Assembly (NCBI GenBank): GCA_900548495.1
Contig: URKT01000048.1
Span: 1-16,139 of the forward strand
Reading direction: 5' to 3'
DNA from: an uncultured Collinsella sp.
GTDB taxonomy: Bacteria; Actinomycetota; Coriobacteriia; Coriobacteriales; Coriobacteriaceae
DNA: 16,139 bases
The notes under the pieces were generated by a model. That model was not told the DNA's origin, made no database searches, and saw nothing but the letters and a program-made list of their open reading frames with translations. Positions 1-6,792 of the stretch are shown in pieces. Position 1 is the stretch's first letter. Each line of letters starts with the position of its first letter. Position numbers and translations under genes: made by a program.

Positions 1-34
1 GTCGTCGGCAGCGTCAGATGTGTATAAGAGACAG
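1..34 (+). other. Nextera read-1 adapter (sequencing artefact)
   Basis: Bases 2-15 match the Illumina Nextera read-1 tail and bases 16-34 are the 19-bp Tn5 mosaic end (AGATGTGTATAAGAGACAG). Base 1 is probably the last base of an index. This is library adapter left in the assembly, so genomic sequence starts at about position 35. Translated in two frames it gives the artefact peptides MCIRDS and MYKRQ. Confidence 0.98.
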
Positions 35-1145
35 CATCAAGGACACCTTCGACCGCCTGGGCATCCCCGAGGCCGAGCGCAGCTACCTGGCAGGCGTCGG
101 CGCGCAGTACGACTCCGAGCTCGTCTACCACAACATGCAGGACACCGCCTCCAAGATGGGCATCGTCTACTCCGGCATCGAGGAGGCCCTGCACGACCCG
201 CAGTGGGAGCCGCTCATCCACGAGAAGTTTATGACGCTCATCCCGCCCACCGACCACAAGTTTGCGGCCCTGCACGGCGCCGTGTGGTCGGGCGGCTCGT
301 TTGTCTACGTGCCCAAGGGCACCAAGCTCGATTTTCCGCTGCAGAGCTACTTCCGTCTCAACGCCAAGGGCGCCGGTCAGTTTGAGCACACGCTCATCAT
401 CGTCGAGGACGATGCCGACCTGCACTTTATCGAGGGTTGCTCCGCGCCCAAGTACAACGTGGCAAACCTCCACGCCGGCGCTGTGGAGCTCTTTGTGGGC
501 AAGCGCGCGCACCTGCGCTACTCGACCATCGAGAACTGGTCCAAGAACATGTACAACCTCAACACCAAGCGTGCGCGCGTGGACGAGGACGGCGACATCG
601 AGTGGATCAGCGGCTCCTTCGGCAGCCACGTGGGCTACCTCTACCCCATGAGCGTGCTCAACGGCCGCCGCGCCCGCTCGAGCTTTACCGGCATTACCTT
701 TGCCGGCGCCGGTCAGAACCTCGACACCGGCTGCAAGGTCGTGCTCAACGCGCCCGAGACCTCGGCGACCGTCGAGACCAAGGGCATCTCCAAGAGCGGC
801 GGCATCCAGACGTTCCGCAGCTCCATCGTGGCCACGCCCAAGGCCGAGGGCTCCAAGGCAACCGTGAGCTGCCAGTCGCTGATGCTCGACGACCAGAGCC
901 GCTCCGACACTATTCCGGCCATGGACATCCGCGCCAAAAACGTCGACATCGGCCACGAGGCCACCATCGGCCGCATCGGCGACGACAAGGTGTTCTACCT
1001 GATGAGCCGCGGCATCTCGGAGGAAGAGGCCCGCACCATGATCGTCAACGGCTTTGCCAACCCGGTCTCCAAGGAGCTGCCGCTGGAGTACGCCGTCGAG
1101 ATGAACAACCTGATCAAGCTCGAGATGGAAGGAGCGATCGGATAA
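35..1145 (+). CDS. sufB: SufB, Fe-S cluster assembly scaffold (5' partial)
   Basis: SufB is the core scaffold of the SUF pathway; with SufC and SufD it forms the SufBC2D complex that builds Fe-S clusters in the cytoplasm. About 369 codons are present, in frame from position 36 to the TAA at 1143-1145. The usual length is about 470, so roughly 100 N-terminal residues are missing beyond the contig edge. The ATG at 18 is inside adapter and is not a start. Recognisable stretches are LGIPEAERSYLAGVGAQYDS near the beginning and GHEATIGRIGDD, FYLMSRGISEEEA and EYAVEMNNLIKLEMEGAIG at the C-terminus, the last typical of Gram-positive SufB. At the position of E. coli SufB Cys405 (TVPYIECR) this protein reads TIPAMDIR; from memory B. 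subtilis SufB also lacks that Cys. The stop overlaps the sufD start (TAATG), indicating translational coupling. Confidence 0.97.
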
Positions 1146-2416
1146 TGAAACAGACCACCAACACCGCTGCTACCACCCTTGAGCAGGTCAATGCGATGCC
1201 GGCTGCCACTTGGGGTTGGCTCAAGATGAACCAGACCAAGCTCGAACTCTCTAACGAGCTTGCCACCGCTCCCACCGAGGCCGTTGAGGTCGAGGGCTTG
1301 GACGAGCAGTTTACTGGCGTGGCAGACGCGTTCGAAGCCGCCATGGACGCCATGGCCGAGCGCTTCCCCGAGCGCCGCGCCTCCGCCCCCGGTGATGCAG
1401 CCGACCGCGCCCGCATCACGCCCGAGACCGAGCTCGACGTGCCCGCCACCTCTGTCTACCAGGCCGGCGCCATCAAGCTCGAAGAGGAGCTCTCCCCTGC
1501 TGAAGCCTTCGAGACCGGCATGGGCGAGGCTGCCTACGCCTACTTGGCCGAGCACGCCACCAAGCGCATCGTCATCGATGTGCCCGCATACAAGCACGTC
1601 ACGGTTACCGTGCGCGTGAGCGGTGTCGATGCCGCCGCGGCCATCGCCGCCATCGACGTCGTCGCCCGCCCGCAGGCAACGCTCGATCTCGCTCTAGCCC
1701 TGGACTCCCCCGTCAACGGCCAAGGCGTCGTGGGCTCCGTGCTGCGCGTGTGCGCCCACGAGTACGCCACCGTCAACGTGACCTGCACGCAGACACTCGA
1801 CGACAGCTGGATCGCACTCGACGACACCGGTCTATTCCTAGACGAGGGCGCGCACGTCAACGTGCAGCACACCGTCCTGGGTGCCGGTGCCAGCGCCACC
1901 GGCCTTGCCGGCGACCTGCTGGGCGACACCGCCAAGGTGACCATCGATACCGATTACCTGGGTGCCCGCGAACAGGTGCGCGACTTTAACTACGAGCTGC
2001 GACACCGCGGCCGCAAGACCGAGTGCGAGATCGACGCCAACGGCGTGCTGACCGGTACGTCCAAGAAGGTCTACCGAGGCACCATCGACCTTGTGCATGG
2101 CTGCAAGGGCGCAACCGGCACCGAGCGCGAGACGGTGCTCTTGGCCAACAAGGGCGTCGACAACAAGACCGTCCCCGTCATCCTCTGCGACGAGGACGAC
2201 GTCGCCGGCAACCACGGCGCCACCATCGGCCACGTCCGCGACGAGCAGCTGTTCTACCTCGCCTGCCGCGGCCTTGACCAAAACGCCGCCGAGGACCTGT
2301 TCATCCGCGCCAAGCTGGAGGACGCCGCGCTTTCCGCCACCGACGAGCGCACTCGCGCAGCCGTCGTCCGCCTGGGCAACAACCTGATTGACAACTTTGA
2401 AGAGGAGCTCGCATGA
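1145..2416 (+). CDS. sufD: SufD, Fe-S cluster assembly protein
   Basis: SufD (423 aa) is the SufB paralogue that completes the SufBC2D scaffold and helps bring in iron. The ATG at 1145 shares its A with the sufB stop and has an AAGGAG ribosome binding site at 1129-1134, so the longer open frame upstream is not coding. The C-terminal beta-helix end carries NHGATIGHVRDEQLFYLACRGL, whose His357 aligns by eye with E. coli SufD His360, a residue involved in cluster assembly at the SufB-SufD interface. The first 120 residues are poorly conserved and Glu/Ala-rich, as is usual for SufD. The stop overlaps the sufS start by four bases (ATGA). SufB against SufD is decided by the divergent N-terminus and by its position behind a clear SufB. 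Confidence 0.93.
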   Translation: MKQTTNTAATTLEQVNAMPAATWGWLKMNQTKLELSNELATAPTEAVEVEGLDEQFTGVADAFEAAMDAMAERFPERRASAPGDAADRARITPETELDVPATSVYQAGAIKLEEELSPAEAFETGMGEAAYAYLAEHATKRIVIDVPAYKHVTVTVRVSGVDAAAAIAAIDVVARPQATLDLALALDSPVNGQGVVGSVLRVCAHEYATVNVTCTQTLDDSWIALDDTGLFLDEGAHVNVQHTVLGAGASATGLAGDLLGDTAKVTIDTDYLGAREQVRDFNYELRHRGRKTECEIDANGVLTGTSKKVYRGTIDLVHGCKGATGTERETVLLANKGVDNKTVPVILCDEDDVAGNHGATIGHVRDEQLFYLACRGLDQNAAEDLFIRAKLEDAALSATDERTRAAVVRLGNNLIDNFEEELA

Positions 2417-3738
2417 TCGACACCGAGCACGTTAAATGCGATACCTGTACCGCACCGGAGCCCATGGAGCTCGACGCCAGCGACGAGGCTTCGCGCGGCT
2501 GGCCCACCGTAGACATCGAAACCAACCCCTACAAGGCGCAGTTCCCGCTCTTCCAGCAGCACCCCGAGATCGCCTTCCTCGATAGCGCCGCCACCGCGCA
2601 GCGCCCTGCCTGTGTGCTCGACGCCGAGCGCGACTTCTATCAGCGCATGAACGCCAACCCCCTGCGTGGCCTGTACTCGCTGTCCGTCGAGGCAACCGAC
2701 GCCATCGCGAAGGTCCGCCAGCAGATCGCCGACCTCATCGGCGCTCCCCAGGCCAACGAGGTCGTCTTCACCCGCAACACGAGCGAGTCGCTCAACCTGG
2801 TCGCCAAGAGCTTTGCACCCACGGTGCTCGAGCCCGGTGACGAGGTCGTCATCACCATCATGGAGCACCACTCCAACCTGATTCCGTGGCAGCAGGTCTG
2901 CCGCGAGACCGGCGCCAAGCTCGTCTACCTCTACCCCACCAAGACCGGTCAACTCACCACCGAGGAGGTTCTGTCCAAGGTGGGCCCCAAGACCAAGATC
3001 CTGGCCGTGGGTCAGGTTTCTAACGTGCTGGGCGTCGAGAACCCGGTCAAGAACCTCGGCAAGCTCGTGCACAAGTACGGCGGCTATCTGGTCGTCGACG
3101 GCGCACAGTCGCTGCCGCACATGCCGGTCGATGTGGCCGACCTGGGAGCCGACTTCTTTGCCTTTAGCGCACACAAGGCCATGGGCCCCATGGGCATCGG
3201 CGTGCTGTGGGGCAAGATGGACCTGCTGAACGCCATGCCGCCCATGCTCACCGGTGGCGAGATGATCGACTCTGTCACCGAGCAGGACGCCGTCTGGGCG
3301 CCCGTCCCCGAGAAGTTCGAGGCCGGCACGCAGGACGCCGCCGGCATCTTCGCCACGGGCGCCGCCTTTGATTACCTGGTCAACACGGTGGGTTACGAGA
3401 ACATCCAGGCCCGCGAGCAGGCACTCGTCCACTATCTGATGGGCGAACTCATGCAGCTCGACTTTGTCCAAATCATCGGTTCCATCTACTGGGACAACCA
3501 CCACGGCGTTGTGAGCTTTAACGTCAAGGGAATTCACCCGCACGACGTCGCGAGCATCATGGACATGGACGGCGTCTGCATCCGCGCCGGCCACCACTGC
3601 GCGCAGCCGCTGCTCACCTGGCTGGGCGTCGAGAACCTTGCCTGCTGCCGCGCCAGCGTGGCCTTCTACAACGACAAGGCCGACATCGACAAGTTCATCG
3701 CCGGCCTGCATCACGTTTGGAGCACGTTCAATGGGTAA
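2413..3738 (+). CDS. sufS: SufS, PLP cysteine desulfurase
   Basis: SufS takes sulfur from L-cysteine as a Cys-bound persulfide and passes it on for Fe-S cluster assembly. It is a class V fold-type I PLP enzyme of 441 aa. Visible motifs are FLDSAATAQRP near the N-terminus, ITIMEHHSNLIPW, LVVDGAQSLPH, the PLP lysine Lys255 in FSAHKAMGPMGIG and the catalytic Cys396 in RAGHHCAQPLL. The ATG at 2413 overlaps the sufD stop and has AGAGGAG just upstream. Compared with E. coli SufS (about 406 aa) there are roughly 30 extra N-terminal residues containing a CDTC motif at 9-12. A start at Met18 (2464) is possible but lacks the coupling. sufU overlaps its end by 8 bases, which fits SufU being the sulfur acceptor. 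Confidence 0.96.
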   Translation: MIDTEHVKCDTCTAPEPMELDASDEASRGWPTVDIETNPYKAQFPLFQQHPEIAFLDSAATAQRPACVLDAERDFYQRMNANPLRGLYSLSVEATDAIAKVRQQIADLIGAPQANEVVFTRNTSESLNLVAKSFAPTVLEPGDEVVITIMEHHSNLIPWQQVCRETGAKLVYLYPTKTGQLTTEEVLSKVGPKTKILAVGQVSNVLGVENPVKNLGKLVHKYGGYLVVDGAQSLPHMPVDVADLGADFFAFSAHKAMGPMGIGVLWGKMDLLNAMPPMLTGGEMIDSVTEQDAVWAPVPEKFEAGTQDAAGIFATGAAFDYLVNTVGYENIQAREQALVHYLMGELMQLDFVQIIGSIYWDNHHGVVSFNVKGIHPHDVASIMDMDGVCIRAGHHCAQPLLTWLGVENLACCRASVAFYNDKADIDKFIAGLHHVWSTFNG

Positions 3739-4153
3739 TCTGTACACCTCCACCACGTTTATGGAGCACAACTCGCACCCCGACTATAAGTACGAGATGG
3801 ATGCTCCCACGCACGAGCACGACGGTATCAACCCCAGCTGCGGAGACGAGCTCACCTTGCAGCTGCGTGTCGAGAACGATGTAATCGAGGAAGCCTCGTT
3901 TACCGGGCACGGCTGCGCCATAAGCCAGGCCAGCGCCGACATCATGGCCGACCTCATCACCGGCGAGACCGTCGAGGAGGCGCGTCGCTTGGCGGGACTC
4001 TTCCTCGCCATGATCCGCGGCGAGAAGCTCTCCGAGGACGACCTGGAAGACCTGGACGAAGCCGCCCAGCTCCAGGACATCTCGCACATGCCCGCCCGCG
4101 TCAAGTGCGCCGAGCTCGCCTGGCGCACCCTCGACGGCATGCTCGAAGGGTAA
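3731..4153 (+). CDS. sufU: SufU, zinc-dependent sulfur acceptor for SufS
   Basis: SufU receives persulfide sulfur from SufS and relays it to SufB; in Gram-positive bacteria it takes the place of SufE. The protein is 140 aa with an IscU-like fold. The zinc/active-site residues are all visible: Cys37 and Asp39 in NPSCGDEL, Cys62 in GHGCAISQAS and Cys126 in RVKCAELAW. The 19-residue-type insertion that separates SufU from IscU is represented by the acidic stretch RGEKLSEDDLEDLDEA (about 96-111). The ATG at 3731 lies inside the last codons of sufS and has GGAG at 3719-3722. It is the last gene of the suf operon and is followed by a strong terminator. Confidence 0.96.
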   Translation: MGNLYTSTTFMEHNSHPDYKYEMDAPTHEHDGINPSCGDELTLQLRVENDVIEEASFTGHGCAISQASADIMADLITGETVEEARRLAGLFLAMIRGEKLSEDDLEDLDEAAQLQDISHMPARVKCAELAWRTLDGMLEG

Positions 4154-4193
4154 ACTAGCCAGAAGCGGATGCCCCAGATCAAAGGGTTTGATT

Positions 4194-4227
4194 GCCGAGC
4201 CGCCCAATACGGGCGGCTCGGCTTTTT
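4194..4227 (+). terminator. Rho-independent terminator of the suf operon
   Basis: A perfect 12-bp stem (GCCGAGCCGCCC at 4194-4205 with its complement at 4211-4222), a 5-nt loop and five T residues, 40 bp after the sufU stop. Confidence 0.95.
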
Positions 4228-4376
4228 CATAACGCCTCGGACACACAAAGTTCGCGCGTCCGGCACCCCGTCTGACATTTGCCACACAGCCAGACACGAA
4301 CACGGGCGTTTTCCACAGCACCAAAGGCCTGCGGCAGGACCCCGGGCCCGCCAAGCAATGCGCCAAGCCCCGTTCT

Positions 4377-4454
4377 GCGAAGCTCCGACTCGCTTCGCGC
4401 CTACCGCAGGCGGGTCCCATAGGGAGCGGCGTGCATTTTTGCGAGTATTCAGCA
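4377..4454 (-). repeat. Composite REP-like element, copy A
   Basis: Read on the - strand it has three parts. A 24-bp head at 4454-4431 begins TGCTGAATACTC and ends TGCAC. After a GC-rich spacer comes a GGTAGGC box (4405-4399), then at once a hairpin GCGAAGC-8 nt-GCTTCGC (4398-4377). A GTAG tetranucleotide 5' of a hairpin is the signature of REP sequences mobilised by RAYT proteins, and a RAYT-like gene lies 370 bp away. The head also lies inside a 7-bp stem GGCGTGC/GCACGCC (4428-4434, 4452-4458). The repeat relation to copy B is seen; the REP identity is inference. Confidence 0.45.
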
Positions 4455-4640
4455 CGCCAAGCTGTGTGCATACGCATCGAAAGCGTTAATCAACGTCTTT
4501 AGGCGCATATATATTGTGTTTTAGAACAAGTATCGCGGTCTGACGGGACGCAGGCACGTGCTTCGGGGGCGCAACGGCGGGGATCAATAGCTTCGGAACC
4601 CGTATGTTGCAAGATTGCAGCGGTGCCGACAGCACTACGA

Positions 4641-4696
4641 TGCTGAAAACTCCGTTTTTTGCACGGCGCAGACGGGGGTAGGCACGGGCAAACCCG
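4641..4696 (+). repeat. Composite REP-like element, copy B
   Basis: Same order as copy A, on the + strand. The 24-bp head at 4641-4664 begins TGCTGAAAACTC and ends TGCAC. A G-rich spacer follows, then a GGTAGGC box (4677-4683) and a small hairpin CGGG-CAAA-CCCG (4685-4696). The head matches copy A at 16 of 24 positions, with the outer 12 and 5 bases nearly identical and a central A5 in A replaced by T5 in B. The hairpin is weaker than in copy A. Confidence 0.4.
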
Positions 4697-4706
4697 GACT
4701 GAGTCG

Positions 4707-4745
4707 TTAATATATGCAAGATGGCGATTGTTCTATGCATATTAA
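4707..4745. repeat. AT-rich inverted repeat near the 3' end of the RAYT gene
   Basis: TTAATATATGCA (4707-4718) and TGCATATTAA (4736-4745) are inverted copies apart from one extra AT, separated by 17 nt. It lies about 80 bp beyond the stop codon of the RAYT gene, where an element end or a weak bidirectional hairpin would be expected. No T-tract follows, so a terminator call is not supported. Confidence 0.35.
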
Positions 4746-4823
4746 GAAGTGCAGTTACCGTACCAAGCTTTTGAACGCTGGTTGCGGCGTATGGACGACC
4801 CCAGCTGCGGTGAACAGGCGACC

Positions 4824-5636
4824 TTACATCACGTTTCCGCCAGCCCGCATCGCCGTTCGCGCGCGGGCGCGCACGATACGAGAGACGGTACTTTTGCCAA
4901 TCCCGGTATACCGCTCAATCTGGCGCACCGTAAAACCGGCATCGTGCAATCCAAGAATAACGGTATCGCGCTGCGCAGGCGGTGCGTCTTTAACCCCATG
5001 GAGCGGAGCCCCGAGGCTTTTCGCCAACTTGTCGGCAAAGGCGTGGCGTTCCCACTCTGTCTCTTTCATATCGCGCAGCGCCGGTTCGCCGCCGTCGGGC
5101 GTCGAAAGCGAATAGGCAATAAAGCCCTCGGCAGAACCAAAAAGCTCAAGCACGCAAGAAGGATCAGAAAATCCCCTCGCGACATCGGCCGCGTCACCGT
5201 CGTAAGCGCACAAATGCTCCGGAAAGCTGCTCCAGGGATAACGCTCAATGAGACTGATGCCCGCCTCCTGCGGATCGGCGTGAACGGAGCGAATAGCCTC
5301 CATCACCTGCCAGTCGGTATCGAGCGAGCGCCGGTCAAAACGGTTCTGGAACAGATGCCCTGTGCGCCCCGTGCGTTTATTGAACCGCCGCGCGTACGTC
5401 AAAAGCAGCCGGTGCATCGCCGCGCTCATCGCGTCCTCGTAATCTGCAAGCACCAGACGCACGTGATTGCCCATAAGGCACCAGGCGATAACCGTCACGC
5501 CCGCCTTGCGGCAGCACTCACGCATCAGCTCCAAGAACTCCCACCGGTCTTCATCGCCCTCAAAGATGAGCTGCTTGCCCGTACCGCGGGCACAGACATG
5601 GTAAAAGCCGGTAACCGTTCTCCAAACGCGCTGCAT
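4824..5636 (-). CDS. RAYT-family (Y1/HUH) transposase homologue, probably inactive
   Basis: The 270-aa protein resembles IS200-like/RAYT proteins, single-strand HUH nucleases that act on hairpin DNA. The N-terminal Y1_Tnp domain (about 1-140) has FYHVCARGTGKQLIFEGDEDR, the family phrase AWCLMGNHVRLVL, GHLFQNRF and YPWSSF. The C-terminus (about 222-257) has a helix-turn-helix, GFTVRQIERYTGIGKSTVSR, common in Firmicutes-type members. Oddities: the HUH motif expected as HVH reads H58-V-R60, and the catalytic Tyr expected in YIHxNP is Ser117 (RSVHADP). Each change is one base from the expected codon. The start at 5636 has AAGGGAG just upstream; the open frame continues to 5849, but the extra 71 residues look non-coding. 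Full length is kept with no frameshift, so it may be domesticated rather than decaying. Confidence 0.85.
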   Translation of the reverse strand: MQRVWRTVTGFYHVCARGTGKQLIFEGDEDRWEFLELMRECCRKAGVTVIAWCLMGNHVRLVLADYEDAMSAAMHRLLLTYARRFNKRTGRTGHLFQNRFDRRSLDTDWQVMEAIRSVHADPQEAGISLIERYPWSSFPEHLCAYDGDAADVARGFSDPSCVLELFGSAEGFIAYSLSTPDGGEPALRDMKETEWERHAFADKLAKSLGAPLHGVKDAPPAQRDTVILGLHDAGFTVRQIERYTGIGKSTVSRIVRARARTAMRAGGNVM

Positions 5637-6039
5637 GGCGCTCCCTTCGCCGGGATCTGCTTGCCATCCAATACAGCACGATTGAAGCGTGCCATCAAAA
5701 CATTCACGCAAAACAATACACTCGCGCGGCCAAAGGCAGTAATCAGGCGGCGAACGGCATCGTTGCAACAGGTCAACCCCCGCAATGCTTACAAGAGCTG
5801 ACCAATAGCTTGCCCAAGACGGACCCCCTCTACGGAAGTTCACGACCACAGAACATAGAGTTAAACCGTTTCAATTAAAACTTCCGCGCATCTCGCTACG
5901 AAAACTGAGCCGTTCGCCGAATATTCCGTGCATTTCGCGGTATTATAGGGGCTGCATGTCATGTCCCTTTCGAAGGGTCGCCCGGCAATCGCCAGCCACG
6001 GCCCCCAGACGGGACGCCAACACGATAGAGAGGAGAGGC
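5637..6039. other. Divergent intergenic region between the RAYT gene and the NifU-like operon
   Basis: About 400 bp with no gene I can support. It must carry promoters for both divergent units. On the + strand a TATTAT at 5941-5946 could be a -10 for the NifU-like operon, with transcription starting about 85 bp before the ATG, but no good -35 stands 16-18 bp upstream. A short palindrome GCACG-7 nt-CGTGC (5676-5692) sits 40 bp upstream of the RAYT start. Confidence 0.4.
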
Positions 6040-6774
6040 ATGCAGTACTCACAGGAAGTGGAGAACATGTGCCCCGTTGCCAAGGGTGCATACCACGGCC
6101 CCGCACCCATCCCCGAGGAGGGCAAGTGGGTCCAGGCTAAGGAGATTTCCGACATCTCCGGTCTTACGCACGGTGTGGGTTGGTGCGCACCTCAGCAGGG
6201 CGCCTGCAAGCTCACGCTGAACGTCAAGGACGGCATCATCGAGGAGGCCCTCGTTGAGACCATCGGCTGCTCGGGTATGACCCACTCTGCCGCCATGGCT
6301 TCCGAGATCCTTCCCGGTAAGACCATCCTCGAGGCCCTCAACACCGACCTCGTCTGCGACGCCATCAACGTTGCTATGCGCGAGATCTTCCTGCAGATCG
6401 TTTACGGCCGCAGCCAGACCGCGTTCTCCGAGGGCGGCCTGCCCGTGGGCGCCTCCCTCGACGACCTCGGCAAGGGCCTTCGCTCTCAGGTCGGCACCAT
6501 GTTCGGCACCAAGGCCAAGGGCGCTCGTTACCTCGAGCTCGCTCAGGGCTACGTCACCCGCATGGCTCTCAACGACAAGAACGAGATCATCGCATTCGAG
6601 TTCCTGAACCTCGGCAAGTTCACCGACGCCGTCAAGGCCGGCAAGACCCCCGAGGAGGCCATCGCTGGCGCTATGGGCCACTATGGTCAGTGGGAGAACG
6701 CTGCCAAGTACATCGACCCGCGCACCGACGAGGAGACTCACTCCGTCGCCAGCGTGTTCCCGGTTCACGAGTAG
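6040..6774 (+). CDS. NifU/SufU-like Fe-S scaffold family protein paired with GGGtGRT protein
   Basis: The 244-aa protein is of the type annotated as an iron-sulfur cluster assembly scaffold protein next to GGGtGRT genes; its role is not established. Residues 54-100 look like the IscU/SufU core: GACKLTLNVKDGIIEEALVE followed by TIGCSGMTHSAAMASEILPG. Cysteines are at 11 (NMCPVA), 49 (GWCAPQQ), 56 (GAC), 77 (IGCSG) and 106 (LVCDAI). The IscU phrase CGD is replaced by ACK, so the usual Asp after the first cluster Cys is missing. The remaining 140 residues have no counterpart in SufU. The ATG at 6040 has AGGAG at 6031-6035; Met10 (6067) also has a possible site (AGGAAG), but relatives as I remember them begin with the same YS-EVE-MCP stretch. 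The next gene starts 18 bp downstream, so the two are probably co-transcribed. Confidence 0.85.
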   Translation: MQYSQEVENMCPVAKGAYHGPAPIPEEGKWVQAKEISDISGLTHGVGWCAPQQGACKLTLNVKDGIIEEALVETIGCSGMTHSAAMASEILPGKTILEALNTDLVCDAINVAMREIFLQIVYGRSQTAFSEGGLPVGASLDDLGKGLRSQVGTMFGTKAKGARYLELAQGYVTRMALNDKNEIIAFEFLNLGKFTDAVKAGKTPEEAIAGAMGHYGQWENAAKYIDPRTDEETHSVASVFPVHE

Positions 6775-6792
6775 AAAGGGAGGGAAATAACT

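Larger units (their letters stand above)
4228..4823. other. Non-coding region between sufU and the RAYT gene
   Basis: Nearly 600 bp with no convincing gene; the short open frames have no ribosome binding site and no recognisable protein. It holds two copies of a composite repeat in opposite orientation (listed separately), an 8-bp inverted repeat GCCTGCGG/CCGCAGGC (4327-4334 and 4404-4411), the palindrome GCACGTGC (4554-4561), an AT-rich patch near 4505-4530 and an inverted repeat at 4707-4745. Confidence 0.6.

Noticed and set aside
20..385. Open frame beginning MYKRQ
   Set aside because: Starts in adapter and runs out of frame with sufB.
2254..3771. 505-codon open frame on the - strand
   Set aside because: Antisense to sufS, which is certain; the translation is Val/Gly/Asp/His-rich and has no family resemblance.
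4169..4489. 106-codon open frame on the + strand after sufU
   Set aside because: Runs through the suf terminator and the inverted repeats, has no ribosome binding site and a non-protein-like composition.
4749..5801. 350-codon open frame on the + strand
   Set aside because: Mirror frame of the RAYT gene; no ribosome binding site and a basic, low-complexity translation.
5637..5849. 71-residue N-terminal extension of the RAYT gene
   Set aside because: The extension has no similarity to the family, and a good ribosome binding site stands right before the ATG at 5636.
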